Notes: generated from the letters alone by a model not told the origin. 64,000 bases of DNA from Vesta saturnalis (GCA_036346205.1 JARFJB010000821.1:3621722-3685721), one strand, 5' to 3'; positions 8,930 through 21,148 are shown, numbered from the stretch's first letter. Numbers and translations: made by a program.

Positions 8930-10110
8930 TTCAATGCACAACGCCGGACGCGGTTACTGCTTCCTTGTTGATAAAGAATGACGCAAAGAAAAGCGACTTG
9001 CATTCAGCGGCATCTTCGGATGGGAGGGTATATAGACAAATCACGTGATTCTCCCGTGTGGGCAGTATTAGCTGGTATTCGTGGAATTCGGAGTCGAAAA
9101 CGAGTACGTGACTGTGCGTATTACATAATAGAACTATAAAATAAACTCTCAAAATTCGGAATATGACCAGATTATTATCAAATTTTTCACACGGCCCGAG
9201 TTCCACGAGATAAGAAACGTGCCGGGTACCGTTTGGACAGGAACACTCGCATTCGGCCGCCGCGTCCCCTTCTTTCGAATTGCCTCAGTCGCGTTTGCGA
9301 GGGATCGAAATAAAAATTCGCAGACGGCCCGACGTGAAGGTCGATAGTTCGCGACCGACGGCGAAGGAGTGGGGTGAGATCTCAGGAATTATTTAAACTT
9401 GAGGCATCGATGGGGGCCGTCGAGAACTATATTACTCCGATAACGCCATGGCCGGCTGTCGCTTCGTTTCGGGAAGGGGGTGAAGGGAGTTTTTCGTCAA
9501 TTTCGACTCGCTCAGCAGAATGAAAAGTTAGAGGGTTCGTGTTTTTTGCGTTCGTCTCGCATTTCGAGTGCACATCGAACGTGGACGGCGAAAGTTCGGC
9601 AAGAATCACGCGATGGGTGGAAACGGTCAAAGTGTTCGACGTGTACATGTGCTTTGGAAACGTGATCGTACGAGACAGCGTTTCACAGTTTTTACATAAT
9701 GGAAATACGTTCACTATCGAATTAGAATCGAATTACGTTTGAAGCTCGAAAATTGGGTCGAATTTGAGTGAGTTACGAACTTTTTCAATGCTTTTTAAAT
9801 GGGAAAAATTCACGTGTGAATAAAAATGGAAGGGACAGGGGGAGGGGCTTCCCCGGTCTCTTTTGATTCCTTTCGTCGAAACGAACTGGGGAACAAAATT
9901 TCGTCAAAATCGGATCGTTAGTTCCGACGCAATGGCCTTTCAAAATTTAAAATAAAAGTCAAAGGGGAAAGCCTTCAGATATTTTTCGAACAAAACACAG
10001 TTTTTTCCAAATATTTGCGCGAGTTATCCAAATCGATGAATTTTGGTGCGAAATCGGCTCTAATTCTCTCTAACGGGTACCGGCATCGAGTTATCACGAC
10101 GTTTTGATTT
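8930..10110. other. CpG-rich island of unknown nature
   Basis: Base composition changes sharply here from the AT-rich surroundings, with many CpG dinucleotides (for example 9230-9400 and 9420-9740). A TATATA box-like site follows GGGAGGG near 9026-9037. No frame gives a recognisable protein. It could be the promoter or first-exon region of a host gene, part of a larger transposon, or the 5' flank of the P-like element, which ends nearby. Confidence 0.4.
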
Positions 10111-10316
10111 TTCAAAATTCACATAAATGGCCATATTTTTTTGTACTTTTAAAACTGTGTATCGATTTACTATAATTTGTACCACGAAAAGAGGACTCCA
10201 TGATCAAAAGTTGAAAAAGCCGAAAATTTCGACTTCTAAATCGAATTTTTATGTTTTTCGAACTAATAAGAGTTCGAATTTCGAAAAAAGAAAAGAGATG
10301 AAAAATTATGTGGTTA

Positions 10317-10611
10317 TCAAGACGAGTATAATGGATTTTTTCCTTTTTTTTTTCTGAGAGATATTAACCGAGATAACGAACTGCAGATATTTCTAGCACC
10401 AACGTATTCTGCATCACTCTCGACCGTTTTATTAGATTTCCATTTAATATGAGATTTATTTTTCAAAGATATTGCATTAGCACAAGCCTTATTGAACCAG
10501 GGTTGGGAACGTGAATGACCTATACGATTCTGTTTTTTGGGAATGTATAACTCCATGCCCATGAGGATGACTTCAGATAATGAAAGAGCGATGTAATTAT
10601 TATTTTAGTGT
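10317..10611 (-). pseudogene. Jockey-like retrotransposon fragment (endonuclease-RT linker)
   Basis: The minus strand gives a short open segment: LSLSEVILMGMELYIPKKQ, then GHSRSQPWFNKAC and an SNKTVESDAEYVGARN stretch. It matches the linker of the Jockey-like copy at 49.8 kb (YIPKK, then SNKSVKNHANYIAARN), so the two belong to one family. Nothing upstream or downstream in the element survives here. Confidence 0.65.
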
Positions 10612-11884
10612 AAAAATGAACCTCAAAAACCTCTATAATGTCAATCTTAGTAAAATTACCTTTAAAATCGTTTTTTAATAAATTGTTTACAAAAGTCGGC
10701 TATATTGGATTAGTCATTTTCAATTTTTCGTCATATTCTTGTTCAGCGGCCTCAAAAACCCCTATATTATTAATTTGAGCAAAATTACTTTAAATTTATC
10801 TTCAAAAAACGGGTTTTATTGTTTAAACAATTAAAAACAAGTAGTGTACAAATTTGAGTTTATAACTCGTTCTGTAAGGTATTTCGATGCAATTTCAAAA
10901 TTTTTTACGAAAATTTATTTAATCACCATTTATTCCGAAATAATTCATGTTTTTAAGCTAATTTAACTCCACTATATAGCTGCTAAGAAATGAAGAGAGT
11001 CTAAAAAGGTGCTGGATGCCTCCTGATAACTACAATTTCGGCTAAACAGAAGATCATTTCAACGTGATTGCAGATGTACTCGCCCTAGCTCAAATATTTG
11101 AAGAAACCAAAAGGAGCATTGTGCTTATACTGTATAATTTTTCCGCCACTGAATGTTTCAGGAGTTACTGGAGTTTTTTTTTTGCGAAGCCCTGTACACA
11201 GTTCTGTCAACCAAGAATCTGACACAAAATGTGAAACATTATTGGGGTTTCTCACTCACGATATTGTTGGCCAGTATTATCGATCGATTTGCCAATCAAT
11301 AAATTCAAATAGAATCTTCCATCTTGTCCGTAAAAATTTTAACACAAATTACTTATGTACATAAGACTTTGGAAGTGAGTAAATTGCCTCATTGCGGTGA
11401 ACTAGAAAAAAAGGTTGTTTTAGAATAGGGTTCCATATTTGGAATAAACTCCTCCCCTAATGAACTTCTGGCTCATCCATGTGTGCTTTCTTGGGGATGC
11501 TGTCCTTTGTTCTGTCGTTAATTTTTATATTGCAGGGTTGTTAATATTTGAAGTGGTCGAGGAAAAGTTCTACTCTACTTATTTGGTAAGTCATGGAAGT
11601 ATGGTTGTCCTTAAGGACTAAAACCAGTTGGTCATCCAAACTAAAACAAGGATTCATACAAAATCTATTGCTGTACTTACGTTTTAGTGATAAATTTATG
11701 GTAGAATGCTGACGGTGTTAGATTTGTAATTATTAGTAAATAAATGATCCACACATTTTATATTCACTTCTTAGAATGCCATAGACTAAATACATAGAAG
11801 CCTTTAAATAGAATAACACGTCTATAGCAATAAAAAAAATTTAATTTCATTAGTAAATATTACTATGAATTATTATTTTTTTAG
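10612..11884. other. Non-coding DNA, probably epsin intron
   Basis: No recognisable protein. The stretch lies directly upstream of an epsin exon that starts mid-codon, so at least its 3' part should be intron. A 50-bp segment at 11536-11585 has acceptor- and donor-like borders but the wrong reading phase for the next exon. Confidence 0.5.
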
Positions 11885-12865
11885 GGTTCACCACGATCAT
11901 AAGCCCAAGAGTCATGTTGTGGATTTACTGGATGTAAATTTAGCAAGCAATACAAATACTAGTGATCCATGGGGTGTACCTCAACCTCCGCCTCGTCCAC
12001 AGGTAACAAATTAAAAAAAATTCCTATTAATAAACGGACTACATTAGGTAAATCAATGGCAGAATAATACATTATCATCCCCTGTATTAACACAAAATTC
12101 GTCACAAGAAGATCCATGGCTACCATCACTTGCACCTCCACCAAAAGCAGATCCTTGGAATCCTAATACTGCAATGCCTATGCCTATGCCTACAGTGCCT
12201 CCAATACCACGTAGTGATCCTTGGTCACCAACAAGTCAAAGCTCATCAACAGATTTAGAAGATTTTGATATAATTACAAATAGAAATCGTTCTTCTCCTA
12301 AAACAAACGGAACTACAAGTAGTAATAATAATACCCCAGATCCATTTGAAGTTAATTTGTTAGGTGAAAGTCTTAGTGCAATTGATACTAATCCATCCAC
12401 AGGAACAACTAAGAAAACGCCACAATCATTTTTGGGTGATAATGCAGGCCTTGTTAATTTAGATAATTTGGTAACGGCGACAAGTATGTATTTTAAATCA
12501 GCGTTACATTATTTGTACAAAACATTTTTGTAGATAAACCAACCACTGCTTCAACCGGACCTCCAGCTCTTGTAAATCCGTTTTCTGATCCTCAACCGCC
12601 TAAACCAACCATAAATCAAATAAAACAACCACCTTTTGGTGTTTCACAATTGGGAACGTCGGCACCAGCATATGGAGCACATGCGGGGAGTTTTATGTCT
12701 GCAAATAATTACGGAGAAGGATTTTCAACACAATTTAATTCGAGTGTTGGTAATTTAGGTCCTCAGCAGACAGGTAATGATCCTTGGGCTCCCACACCCA
12801 ACACGAATTCAAATTTAAGTACACCATGGATGAAACCAGAACAGGCAAATCCATTTTTATCATAA
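11885..12865 (+). CDS. lqf: Epsin (liquid facets-like), C-terminal exons, partial
   Basis: Three exons, 11885-12002, 12048-12483 and 12534-12865, join in frame across introns of 45 and 50 nt with GT-AG borders. The product is an endocytic clathrin adaptor acting at the plasma membrane. The translated tail holds five DPW motifs (AP-2 binding), a DPF, a clathrin-box-like LVNLD, and two NPF motifs (EH-domain binding), one being NPFLS at the very C-terminus as in other epsins. The first exon begins with the last base of a codon, so more coding sequence lies upstream. The ENTH and UIM exons are not recognisable in the window. No disruptions are visible. Confidence 0.9.
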
Positions 12866-12998
12866 CACTGAGGCAATAATTGTAAGTTTCGGAAGTGATT
12901 TTTAACACATCTATACATAATTGTTTTTTGTAGGTTAATGAATTTTAATTAGGAAGTGTATGAACACTAACACCAATTACGTAATTTGATTTGATTTC

Positions 12999-13004
12999 AA
13001 TAAA
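12999..13004 (+). terminator. Polyadenylation signal for the epsin gene
   Basis: AATAAA about 135 bp past the epsin stop codon. Other AATAAA sites follow at greater distance, so longer 3' UTRs are possible. Confidence 0.5.
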
Positions 13005-13919
13005 TGGTGCAAATTTTATGTAAATTTTTATTATCTTGGCACTATAGCTATATTGTGTAATTTTATGGTTACTGTATATTAATAGTAGTAATAATGTAAT
13101 GCTTATAACGAACAAGGTGATTAACGAATTTTGCTCAGTTTCGTCTATATTCTAAAAATGTCTGCATACTTAAATTGTGTAACGGTCATTGTTCAGGTTT
13201 AATTTGTATTAGCTATCTGTGATAATTTTAAACATTTATGTACCTTCTGCAATGAACAGGATGTTTATTTACTTTTTAGCTTTTGTAATTTTGCGGTACT
13301 TTACTAACTTATTTTCATATTCAATTTTATTGAATAAATATCCATTAGAACCACTACATAATTTAAGGTTTAGTGCAGACAGGTTATTGTCAAAATATAT
13401 TTTCTTATAACAATTGGTCCGTCATTCTACAGACTGAAATTAATGTAAATAGGTATAACATTGACAGTTTTATACAATGGTGCAAAATTTGTGAAGTTTT
13501 ATGCTTGTGTGGCCATCTAATGTTAGTGTTAACACCTTATTTTTAATATTTATTTTCTTATCATTACGACTGGTATGAAGTTGTCGAAAATTATCTATCT
13601 GATGTAGATAGATGCTTATAAGTGGCCTTAAAAAACAGGCCTGTTTAAATTTTGTTTTTTTTATTGCAATATTTTATTTAAGACAGTAATTGCTCATAAT
13701 TTTTATATGTCTACCTAATTTATAAATGTAAATATGATTTAACTTTCAGTTAACACTTGTAAATAAAATAATTATACAGATTTAATTATTGTATAAAAGA
13801 AAAGCATAAATAGGGTTGGTTCTATGGGTTAAAGGTAATTGTAATACCTATTTTAATTACATTTATATTGCATTAGTAAAATTATATGTAAAAATTATAC
13901 GTTTTCTTATTTTATAACC

Positions 13920-14309
13920 TTAACTACTGCTTATTCTATCATCATTGGGCGATTCATTTGTTGTATTAGCTGATACAGGGGGTAGATAATATGCTTTAAT
14001 TAAACTATGTATTCGTGCCACTTCGATATTATCTCGCTCTAAACTTCGAAGCATTTGTGCAAATTTCACAATGCCTTCTCGGCCTTCGGCAAACCCAAAG
14101 TCTTTTATTACATCCATTTCTACTTGCATTACGATGGGGAAAATGTATTGCATCATTTTTAACATTTCATTACCAACATTGTCTCTTGCTTCATCCAATT
14201 TCTGCACATTTGATGACTCTTGTAATTGATCTAACACTTTATTAAGAATTGTTATGGCCATTTCAGGTGTTAAATTTGGTAATGTTTCTTCTTTGGACAT
14301 ATTTGTCAT
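13920..14309 (-). CDS. C12orf57: Protein C10 homologue (C12orf57 family)
   Basis: Complete intronless frame of 129 residues, close to the 126 of the vertebrate protein. The family signature is clear: LDEARDNVGNEMLKMMQYI, then P...Q.E.DVIKDFGF, a GIVKFAQ segment, and a C-terminal AYYLPP. The protein is a small, mostly helical factor, with human loss-of-function linked to brain malformation; its biochemical role is poorly defined. It ends tail-to-tail with epsin about 1 kb away and starts 310 bp from the divergent CDK2AP1 homologue. The second in-frame Met (residue 4) could also serve as the start. It is intact and looks functional. Confidence 0.9.
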   Translation of the reverse strand: MTNMSKEETLPNLTPEMAITILNKVLDQLQESSNVQKLDEARDNVGNEMLKMMQYIFPIVMQVEMDVIKDFGFAEGREGIVKFAQMLRSLERDNIEVARIHSLIKAYYLPPVSANTTNESPNDDRISSS

Positions 14310-14619
14310 TTGAGGTTATGTTAGCAGGTAAAGTACTGTGTACACTTCTTGTGTGAGAACTGTGATTAACAAACATTAGTAACAGTTTGAATTCGTATAT
14401 AATAGTAGTAAATGTCACTTTAGTAGTAAAAATTTTACACCTGCTCAGTCATTTTCTAATTTATTTTCAATTCAGTTAAAATGACGTTTTAGATAATTGA
14501 TGGTTTTACTTGCTCTACTTAAATTTGTCATTTATTTTTTATTTTTCATTTCGTAAGTGTACTTAAAAAAACATACACATTAATAACTTATTGAATTTCA
14601 GTTCGCAACTAGTTTAGTT
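14310..14619. promoter_or_regulatory. Shared divergent promoter region, C10 and CDK2AP1 homologues
   Basis: The 310 bp between two divergent start codons must hold both 5' UTRs and core promoters. A GT at 14553 (CGTAAGTG) and an AG at 14600-14601 (TTGAATTTCAG) would define a 49-nt intron in the CDK2AP1 5' UTR, matching the 45-50-nt introns of the epsin gene. No TATA box stands out. This is inference from layout only. Confidence 0.45.
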
Positions 14620-14892
14620 ATGGAAACTGTCGATATACAAGCAGTTGAATCAAAATTAAGCGATGTGACAGTAACAGCAATACCAATGATTCCTAAATCA
14701 ATACAGAATCAACAACCAGGACAATCAAAATATGCACAACTATTAGGTGTAATTGAAGAAATGGGGCGTGAAGTTAGACCAACTTATGCAGGTAGCAGAA
14801 GTTCAGCAGAACGATTAAAACGTGGTATCGTTCATGCTAGAATTTTAGTACGTGAATGTTTAATTGAAACAGAAAGAAGTGCCCGACAGTAG
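14620..14892 (+). CDS. CDK2AP1: CDK2-associated protein 1 homologue (DOC-1 family)
   Basis: Complete 90-residue frame. The C-terminal half carries the family core: QSKYAQLLGVIEEMG, EVRPTYAGSRSS, ERLKRGIVHAR, VRECLIETE. Vertebrate CDK2AP1/2 bind CDK2 and are subunits of the NuRD chromatin-remodelling complex in the nucleus, and the insect homologue is expected to share the NuRD role. The N-terminal 35 residues are not conserved, as is usual in the family. The start follows a likely 3' splice site by 18 bp, so a non-coding first exon is probable. It is divergently paired with the C10 homologue. No disruption is seen. Confidence 0.92.
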   Translation: METVDIQAVESKLSDVTVTAIPMIPKSIQNQQPGQSKYAQLLGVIEEMGREVRPTYAGSRSSAERLKRGIVHARILVRECLIETERSARQ

Positions 14893-15042
14893 TTAAGGTA
14901 TTTTTTTAAGAATTAAATCAGGTTTTTTATAGTACAAAACTACAACTTTATAAATGTTAATATGTACATTTCAGTATTATTGCACTGTTGCCTTTTCTAT
15001 TTAATGCAATGATTAGCAAAGTATGTATTTACATTTATTGAA

Positions 15043-15048
15043 AATAAA
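15043..15048 (+). terminator. Polyadenylation signal for the CDK2AP1 homologue
   Basis: AATAAA about 150 bp beyond the stop, with another near 15088. Confidence 0.45.
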
Positions 15049-15782
15049 TTCTAATGTAAAAGTCTCGTTACTCAGGTTACTCTTAATAAATAGGGATCAT
15101 ATTTTTACGATTGTATAAATTTTATATAAACATACTGTAATAATTAATGTAAGATAATTAGGTAATAAAAATAGTTTTTTAAATGTAATGTTATTGCGGT
15201 ATAAGCAATTTGTGAAGGATTTTAAACAAACTTTTCTTTGCAAATTCAATTATTTTATTTGTTATGATAGTAATGCTAATTTCACATTTCCACAATTATT
15301 ATCCACCTAATCTCAGAATATCGCGTTAATTTTAACTTGAATTCTTTATTGAATTCTCAAAGAAGTTTTAACTAACAACCTGGAATGGTGTAAATGTAAT
15401 GGTCTATTACTAAACTGTGAAGAACTGACCTTATACAATTTACAATGATTAATAAACCATTTTGGTATTCTAGCTAAGCTAAAAAATCTTACTATTGTTG
15501 ATACAGTTATATTTTTGGGACTCCACTTTGATTTGCTTCTTTTTTGGAAGTACCGTATTTAATGGATAGTTAACCAACTATCTTCTTACAATCTTTTGTT
15601 CCATAAATTACGACAAATGTGTAAATTTGGAGATAATAAAAATGTAATGAAGAAGAAGGACTTTGATACGGCTGGATACCAGAAAGTCAGAGGCGCCTTC
15701 CGTGTTAGGAAGAATGGCTCTGTTACTGCGATGAGGAAGACAAGGGGAAACCACCTCATTATAATCCCCAAGGACATTCAAT

Positions 15783-16914
15783 ATGGCAACGAATGACAAT
15801 TTAGATGTGAATACTGATCATGGAAATCGGAATTCAAAATCCGGCAGGGGAAGAGCTCAAAGAGACTGCAGGGCTTCCCAGGTCGTCACCCAACAAAATC
15901 CCTGCAAAATAGCACTTAAAATATGCGGGAAGGTAATAAAAATATGTACATGGAACGTAAAGGACAATGTGCCGAGTAGGGAAAATCAATAATGCTATAC
16001 AGGAGATGAACAGAATAGGAATGGACATAATGGGCGTAAGCGAGATGCGATGGCCTGGCACAGAAAAATGCATAGTTGACGAACATACGATGTATTACTC
16101 TAGTACTGAAGATAATCAACACATACATGGAGTAGGAATGATTATATCGAGAGAACTACAACAATACGTTATTAACTTTATACCTATCTCAGAAAGAATA
16201 ATAGTTATACAAATAAATAGTACTCCGATTAGATTAAATATCCTTCAAATATATGCCCCTACCGCAGACAAACCTGACGAAGAAGTAGAACAGTTCTATA
16301 AGACAGTAACAGACACTATAAAACAATTTAATAAAAATGATATAACAATAGTCGTGGGGGATCTGAACGCCAAGATTGGGAAAGGAAGGTATGGTGAAAT
16401 AGTTGGTGAGCATGGGCTAGGTGTAAGGAACGAACGAGGCGATAGACTCAAAGAATTTGCAGAGGAGGAGGAACTGATAACCTTAAACACATTTTTCAAA
16501 TTGCCACCACGACGATTATACTGGACCTCACCACAAGATCGACATGGAAATATTGTGAGGAACCAAATCGACTACATGATGATCAATAAGAGATTCCGCA
16601 TCAGTTGCTTGTCAGTCAAAACGTATCCCGGCGCCGACATCTCGTCAGACCACTGCCCAGTGGTTGGAAAATTTAGGCTTAAACTCAAAAAAGTTAAAAA
16701 GAAAACTATGAAGCGACGAGGTGATATGAAGAAACTGAAGGAAGAAGAAAAGAGAAAAGCAGTGACAGAACTAATATCAAAAAAATGTAAGACTATAGAA
16801 ATAACAAACGATACAGAGGAAACTCTAAATCAAATAACAAAAATAATAACTGATATTAGTGATGTACATGGAAGAAATGAGAAAAGAAAGGGATGGATGA
16901 CAGACAATATATAA
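15783..16914 (+). pseudogene. APE-type endonuclease of the 15.6-kb retroelement
   Basis: The frame from 15783 ends in KICTWNVKDN, the first endonuclease motif. After a frameshift near 15970 the frame from 15967 continues for 315 residues. Visible motifs are MGVSEMRW (metal-binding E), LQIYAPTAD, VVGDLNAKIG (catalytic DxN) and SSDHCPVVG (catalytic SDH). The domain would nick target DNA to prime reverse transcription. All catalytic motifs survive, but the frameshift separates the TWN motif. A stop near 16912 precedes the RT part. Confidence 0.85.
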
Positions 16915-17016
16915 GGATAGCAAAAGAGGAATGGTACAGGAAGCTGTCAGGAAATTGAAACACTGGAACAAAAGCATGATCTATTCAACATGCACAAAAA
17001 AACAAACAAGTAGCTG

Positions 17017-17130
<114 letters not shown>

Positions 17131-17357
17131 CAATACAACTGGGATAGTACAGAATAAAATAAATACGGGAAAATCATTAAGGATGATAGAGAAAGGATGA
17201 ACGTCTGGGAAAAATACATAAATGACCTTTTTGAAGACAACAGACCAGAACAACCTCCGATAATTAACAATTTAGATAGTCTACCAATTACAACAGAAGA
17301 AGTGAGAAAGGCGACATTAAGTTTAAAAGATGGGAAATCCACTGGCCCTGATCATAT

Positions 17358-18064
17358 TTTTTTTTTTTTATGATTGGGGACCTGAACAGGCTAAATAAGG
17401 CCTATCGTGCTAAAGCACTCAGGAACACTTAGGAGGATGGATAGAGGGATAATGAATTGCCAATAGATGCCTATGAACAGCTACCTTAAATTTTCTCATA
17501 TCATAAGTGAGAGGAAAACAGGAACTAGGGAGATCATTCCAGAGTTTAGAAGCCGTGTAGAAAAATGTGGATTGCGCCCGTTTGGTACGACAAGTGGAGA
17601 TTTGTACTGCATACTGATGATGTGAATGAGCGAACCGAGTGTTTCTCGCAAAGATAACCGGAGATGGTATCAAAGAATGTAATTCACCAGCACAATAGCC
17701 GTTGTAATAACGATAATACAAAGAAAGAACTGAAACCATCCTTCTATGGTCAAGGGACTGTATGTGAGAAGTTAAGGACGGGTCATTTATAAGCCTAATC
17801 GCTCTGTTTTGAATACGATCAACGATATCGAGAGCGTATTGGGGAGCACTAACCCAAAGGTGAGAATTATATTCCAGATGAGGCCGAATTTGGGCCTTAT
17901 ACAACAGAAGGAGTTGTCGAGAGGTAAAGTACTGCTTAGATCTGTACAAAAAGCCTATTTTACGAGCAGCTGTTTTGGTAGCTGACAGAAGATGGTCAAC
18001 CCATGAGAGATTTGAAGATACAGTCATACCCAACAGAGTAATAGAGTCTGAAAACTTAAGAACT
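17358..18064 (-). mobile_element. 5'-truncated Jockey-like insert with poly-A
   Basis: On the plus strand it starts with T13 (17359-17371), the complement of a poly-A tail, and it ends where the host retroelement frame resumes. It shares its 3' end with the copy at 49.8-51.8 kb: both have TGTTCCTGAGT and TTAGCCTGTTCAG near the tail. The short TA-rich flanks prevent a clear target duplication. Confidence 0.8.
17419..18060 (-). pseudogene. Jockey-like RT C-terminus
   Basis: Reads LLGMTVSSNLSW, then KIGFLYRSKQYF, YKAQIRPHLEY, SAPQYALDIVDRIQNRAIRL, FYTASKLWNDLP and FKVAVHRHLL. This is the thumb and C-terminal region that follows the FADD box in Jockey-type reverse transcriptases. It is open throughout, suggesting a fairly young insertion. 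It lacks RT motifs and was dead on arrival. Confidence 0.8.
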
Positions 18065-19934
18065 AAGAATATATATGCTGAGTTACTAAAATTGGTAGAT
18101 ACAGAAATCATACAGCAGATAACAAAATTATTTAATAATATATACTTTTTAGGAAAGATACCAAAGATATGGCTAAAGTCGACATTCATACCAATACCTA
18201 AAAAACAGAAGGCTAAATACTGTAACGATTACCGCACCATCAGCCTCATGAGTCATTTCCTAAAGCTTTTCCTAAAAATTATACATCAAAGGATTTACCG
18301 AAAATGCGTGGAACACATCACCCGTATACAGTTTGGATTTCGAAATGCCGTAGGAACACGAGATGCTCTATTTAGTGTCCAAGTTCTAATACAACGCTGT
18401 AGAGATGTTAATTGCGATGTCTTTGCGTGCTTCATTGATTACCATAAGGCGTTAGATAACGTACTACATGATAAGCTTGTTGATATACTAAAAGAGATTG
18501 GACTGAATACACAAGATATTAAAATAATTAGTAGATAACATATATTGGTACCAAACAGCGAGTATACGTATACAAGGAGAAGACTCAGAAGATATTCATA
18601 TTAAAAAGGGGGTGAGACAGGGATGCGTCTTATCACCTCTGTTGTTCAATCTGTATTCGGAGAAAATTTTTCAAGAAGCTATGGAAGGAATGAATAGCGG
18701 GATCAAAATTAATGGCGATTATATTAATAATATTAGGTACGCGGACGACACAGTGTTACTTACAAACGGCCTCGAAAGCCTGCAAGAAACATTGGAAAGA
18801 GTAGTCGAAGTGACCCAAAGATATGGACTCTCCATGAATTTCACAAAAACAAAGTATATGATAGTGTCAAAAAATAATAACCAGGCTGGACAACTACATA
18901 TAAACAACCAAGAAATACAAAGAGTGCAGACATATACATACTTAGGAACAACAATCAACGAAACTAGAGATCACTCGGCTGAAATTAGGGGCAGAATAGA
19001 GAAAGCTAGAAATACATTCATGAAGATGTCAAAAATATTCAAAAATCATGATTTACCGTTAGTATTGAAAACCCGATTACTAAAATGTTATGTCTTCCCA
19101 GTGTTACTGTATGGAGCCGAGGCGTGGACTCTAACAGAAGCCTCGTGCAAGAAGTTCGAAGCGTTCGAAATGTGGTTATACCGCCGAATCTTAAGAATTT
19201 CATGGATGGACCACATCACTAATAAAACGATCCTAGAAAGAATGGGGAAAGAAAAATAAATCATTTTAACAGTAAAAACCCGAAAACTAGAATATCTTGG
19301 ATATATTATGCGAAACAACCAACGATACGAGCTATTGCAACTAATAATCCTCCAAGGAAAGGTAGTAGGCAGAAGAGGCCCGGGGAGAAGAAGAATATCA
19401 TGGCTGAAAAACTTACGAGTATGGTACAACATAACAACGGTAGGACTGTTTCGAGCCGTGATTGATAAAGTACGCGTTGCCATTATGATAGCCAACATCC
19501 GAAACGGATAGGCACCGGAAGAAGAAGAAGAAAAATGTACCATGGATACATATACTTTAAATATGTCTCATTTCAATAATTTTCGTAAATGCAAATCAAT
19601 CAACATTTGTCACGATACTAGACAACTAAACGACTTTTATTTGCCCACATATAGTTACATTAAGCCTTGATGGTTCTTTTTACATTAGCATTAAGTTGTA
19701 TAACCATTTGACTTTTATTATAAAGAATACTACAGCTTTTAAGTTTTTTAAACCTCATACTAACGAATTACTTTTGCAACGTGGCTTTTACTCTTTGGAA
19801 GAATATTTTCAGACCTCTTAAATATTGTTGCTTGTTCTTCTCTGCAAATGTAACTGGATCGTAACTGTCCTTAGTGATAGTCTCTTGTCCTATTTTTATA
19901 TTCTGTTATTTTACATGGACCCTATTTTCAAAAA

Positions 19935-21105
19935 AAGGCGATAGACTTGAACATCACATACAAATTACTGGCAACGCTAATCAATGAAAGGTTAAAAGAA
20001 ATAGAGGAACCAAGGATAGGCGAATATCAGGCGGGATTTAGAGCACAAAGATCAGTGACTGACCAAATTTTCACCCTGAAAATTACTCAGGTTTAAAACA
20101 AAAGAGATGGAACACTGGATATAAGCAGGCATACAATAACTCTAAGTAGGTCACAACTGCAAGAAGTTTTGCTCTAAAAGAACTGAAAATACCAGACTGG
20201 CTGATTCAAATGGTGAAAATGACACTGTTAATTACAGAAAACAAGGTAAGGGTGGAAAGCATAACATCGGAAACGGACTTAGACAAGGAGACCCAGACCC
20301 TCCCACCCTCTTCAATCTAGTGTTGGAGCTAATAATTAGAAGCGGAATCCAACCAGATAAAAATACATTGAACAATTCCCTGCAAGTGATAGCCTACGCT
20401 GATGATTTGACAATTCTGGCTAGAACGCAGAATGAGCTTAAATATGTCTTTCTCAAGAAGCAAGAAAATTTGGTTTGGAAATAAGTGAAATAAAATCAAA
20501 ATACATGGTTCCCAATTCAAAGGATACAACTAATTCTGTGTTAACAATTTTAAGTAATCAAGGCAATGTAAAGTATACGTTCGAAAAGGTCCGAAATTTC
20601 ACTCTCCCAGGCACAGAAATTACGAGTACCGGGGATGGGAATGAAGAAGTAGAAAGAAGAATAGCAGTATTGAACAATAAATCAGTATCACGTGCGCTTA
20701 AAATTCATGTAAATATAATAAGGTGGTTGCTTATGGTAGTGAAGTGTGGGAGCTAACTAACAGTAGCCGCCCAGAATAAAATAGCAAGATGGGAAAGGAA
20801 CATACTGAGAGGAATCTATAGTGGAGTCAAGCTACGAGATACATGTAGAAGAAAAACGAACGTGGAAATATACGCGCTCTACACAAACCCGCCCATAGTC
20901 AGTATTATCAAACACGAAAGACTACGATGGTGGGGACATGTGGTAACAATGGATGACAACAGGATGTCAAAGAAAATACTGAAGGCGGAAGCAGAAGGAA
21001 GAAATAGAAGGGGTAGACCGCCAGCAACATGGGCGTAAGATGTCAAGGAGGACCTAACAGCTCTGGGCATCGCAGATAGTTACAGACTGGAAGGGGTTGA
21101 GGAAG

Positions 21106-21107
<2 letters not shown>
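19935..21107 (+). pseudogene. Decayed reverse transcriptase
   Basis: Scattered frames give LNITYKLLATLINERL, YQAGFRAQRSVTDQIF (RT motifs 1-2) and then VIAYADDLTILA (motif C, near 20390). The C-terminal region, in shifted frames, includes LRWWGHVVTMDDNRMSKK. Many stops and frameshifts separate these. It is related to, but clearly a different lineage from, the RT at 18 kb. Confidence 0.75.

Positions 21108-21145
<38 letters not shown>
21108..21145. repeat. (TA)n tract, first part
   Basis: Alternating TA up to the left end of the Tc1-like element. It continues at 22562 and again at 24639. Confidence 0.95.

Positions 21146-21148
<3 letters not shown>

Larger units (their letters stand above)
17150..19511 (+). 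pseudogene. Reverse transcriptase of the 15.6-kb retroelement (split)
   Basis: The pre-RT linker (WEKYINDLFED, then KSTGPDHI) is interrupted by a Jockey-like insert and resumes at 18067 with YAELLK, FIPIPKK, YRTISLMSH (an RT 0/1 motif) and CFIDYHKALD (motif A). A stop near 18536 breaks the frame. The segment from 18612 has RQGCVLSPLLFN (motif B) and RYADDTVLL (intact motif C). YGAEAWTL and, after another stop, LEYLGYIMR follow. Catalytic residues survive, but stops and the insertion make it dead. Confidence 0.85.

Noticed and set aside
9427..9742. Open frames in the CpG-rich island
   Set aside because: Frames on both strands overlap and show no family signature; GC-rich composition alone lowers stop frequency.
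11536..11585. Possible 50-bp epsin exon with good acceptor and donor
   Set aside because: Only one frame is open and its phase does not fit the next exon, which needs two bases from the previous exon.
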